From CAWFXC01 sp963819735 (lineage in GTDB: Bacteria; Actinomycetota; Acidimicrobiia; IMCC26256; DASPTH01), in the NCBI GenBank assembly GCA_963819735.1, contig CAWFXC010000003.1:62001-126000 (forward strand): a stretch of 64,000 bases of DNA, in the 5' to 3' direction. Below are positions 63,029 to 64,000 of this stretch, piece by piece. The first letter of the stretch is position 1. Every line of letters begins with the position of its first letter. The notes beneath the pieces are model-generated. The model saw only the letters and a list, made by a program, of their open reading frames with translations. It had not been told where the DNA came from and ran no database searches. The translations under genes and the position numbers were made by a program.

Positions 63029-64000
63029 GCGTGCACCTCGGTGAGTCGGGCGACCTCGCGGGCGAAGTCGTCGCCGCGAGCCGCGTAGCTGTCGTACCAG
63101 TCGAACGATGCGCAGGCGGGCGACAGCAACACGACGTCGCCGGGCTCCGCGCGATCCGACGCCGCGCGCACCGCGTCGCTCATCGACGCCGCGTGCACCA
63201 CGGGCACGAGACCGGCGAACGTCGCCGCGATCTCGTCGGCCGCTTCGCCGATGGCCACCACCGCCCGGAGCCGGGGTGCGTGGATCCGCAGCCCGCTGAG
63301 GTCGAGGTTCTTGTTGCGACCGCCCGCGATGAGCACGGCGTGGTCGAAGCCGGCGAGGGCGCTGATCGTCGCGTGGGGGTTGGTGGCCTTGGAGTCGTCG
63401 TAGTAGCGCACGCCGTCGACGTCGCCCACGAGTTGGACCCGGTGCGCGAGGCCCGGGAATTCGGCGAGGGTGCGGGCGATCGCACCGGCGTCGGCGCCCA
63501 CCGCTTCGGCCGCCGCGGCCGCGGCCAGCGCGTTCGCGACGTCGTGCGGCGCGTTCGACGTGGCCGCGCCCAGAGCGCCCCCGGGCCCGGTGAGCCGCCC
63601 GTAGCGCACGCCGTAGCCCGACGGACCCGGCACCCCGGCGGTGAACCGCACCACCCGACCGGGCGCGTCGGCCGCGAGCGCGTCGGCCACCGCGTCGTCG
63701 CCGTTCACGACGAGCAGGCCGTCGGCCCCCTGGTGGGTGAAGATCCGCGCCTTCGCCCGGCCGTACTCCTCGCTCGAGCCGTGCCAGTCGAGGTGGTCCT
63801 CGGCCACGTTGAGCAGCACCGCGACGTCGGGCGCGAAGGCATCGGTCGTGAACGCGAGCTGGAACGACGACACCTCCGCGACCACCACCGCGACGTCGTC
63901 GCCCACCGCATCGAGCAGCGGACGGCCGATGTTGCCGGCGGCGACGGTGGTGATCCCCGCCGCCCTCACCATGGCCTCGATCAGCGTGGTGACCGTGGTC
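63025..64000 (-). CDS. murD: UDP-N-acetylmuramoylalanine--D-glutamate ligase MurD, 5' end outside the window
   Basis: About 324 C-terminal residues present. Central ATPase domain (VVVAEVSSFQLAFTTDAFAP, VLLNVAEDHLDWHGSSEEYG), KARIFTH carbamylated-Lys region, C-terminal domain with DDSKATNPHATISALAGFDH, LIAGGRNKNLDLSGL and LLSPACASFDWYDSYAARGD. The N-terminal UDP-binding domain and ATP loop lie beyond base 64000. Coupled to ftsW. Confidence 0.95.
   Translation of the reverse strand, partial: TTVTTLIEAMVRAAGITTVAAGNIGRPLLDAVGDDVAVVVAEVSSFQLAFTTDAFAPDVAVLLNVAEDHLDWHGSSEEYGRAKARIFTHQGADGLLVVNGDDAVADALAADAPGRVVRFTAGVPGPSGYGVRYGRLTGPGGALGAATSNAPHDVANALAAAAAAEAVGADAGAIARTLAEFPGLAHRVQLVGDVDGVRYYDDSKATNPHATISALAGFDHAVLIAGGRNKNLDLSGLRIHAPRLRAVVAIGEAADEIAATFAGLVPVVHAASMSDAVRAASDRAEPGDVVLLSPACASFDWYDSYAARGDDFAREVARLTEVHA

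Overview
The window is a high-GC, gene-dense chromosomal segment of an actinobacterium. Evidence is the actinobacterial gene set: mycothiol ligase MshC, an F420:NADP oxidoreductase, a phosphatidylinositol-mannoside trio, DivIVA/SepF/YggT behind ftsZ, many GTG and TTG starts, and ATGA/GTGA/TTGA gene overlaps. Exported proteins carry Thr-rich linkers, which I associate with Acidimicrobiia; that class-level placement is an inference and no 16S or marker tree is available here. Most genes lie on the minus strand.

Layout. 1-5.9 kb: mltG (partial), ruvX, alaS, two small membrane proteins, rarA. 6-7 kb: an ECF sigma factor with its probable membrane anti-sigma partner (plus strand). 7.1-12.6 kb: aspS, hisS (frameshifted), relA. 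12.6-18.3 kb: secF, secD, yajC, ruvB, ruvA, ruvC. 18.3-20.2 kb: a CoxG-like protein, a MobA-like nucleotidyltransferase, an F420/PPOX-type protein. 20.2-22.9 kb: yebC, pdxT, a perfect 71-bp x 7 tandem array, pdxS. 22.9-28.5 kb: DUF3048 protein, htpX, lemA, pimA, a PIM acyltransferase, pgsA. 28.6-32 kb (plus): EF-G-like protein, a secreted protein, tatA. 32-37.2 kb: membrane protein, HIT hydrolase, thrS, mshC, npdG. 37.2-38.5 kb: an accessory patch with four copies of a 51-bp palindromic element around a frameshifted DUF559-type endonuclease gene. 38.5-46.5 kb: dnaE, a phosphodiesterase, an Rrf2 regulator, a two-component system and a divergent small exported protein. 46.5-52.2 kb: rluD, lspA, a DksA/TraR-like protein, ileS (frameshifted, plus). 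52.3-64 kb: the division and cell-wall cluster divIVA, yggT, sepF, yggS, pgeF, ftsZ, ftsQ, murB, murC, murG, ftsW, murD (partial).

How the genes work together: RuvABC/RuvX/RarA handle recombination and stalled forks; SecDF-YajC and TatA export proteins; PdxST make pyridoxal phosphate, used by the YggS family; PgsA, the acyltransferase and PimA build mannosylated inositol lipids; MshC and NpdG serve mycothiol and F420 redox; MurB/C/D/G with FtsQ/W/Z and SepF/DivIVA build and place the septum.

Most unusual are (i) the seven-unit array between pdxS and pdxT, in which each 71-bp unit is a 24-codon ORF chained to the next by an ATGA overlap, and (ii) a 51-bp palindromic element present as a triple array, as a diverged copy with compensatory stem changes, and as an in-frame 17-codon insertion inside the MobA-like gene. 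Three single-base frameshifts (hisS, ileS, DUF559 gene), two of them in essential genes, suggest residual sequencing indels.
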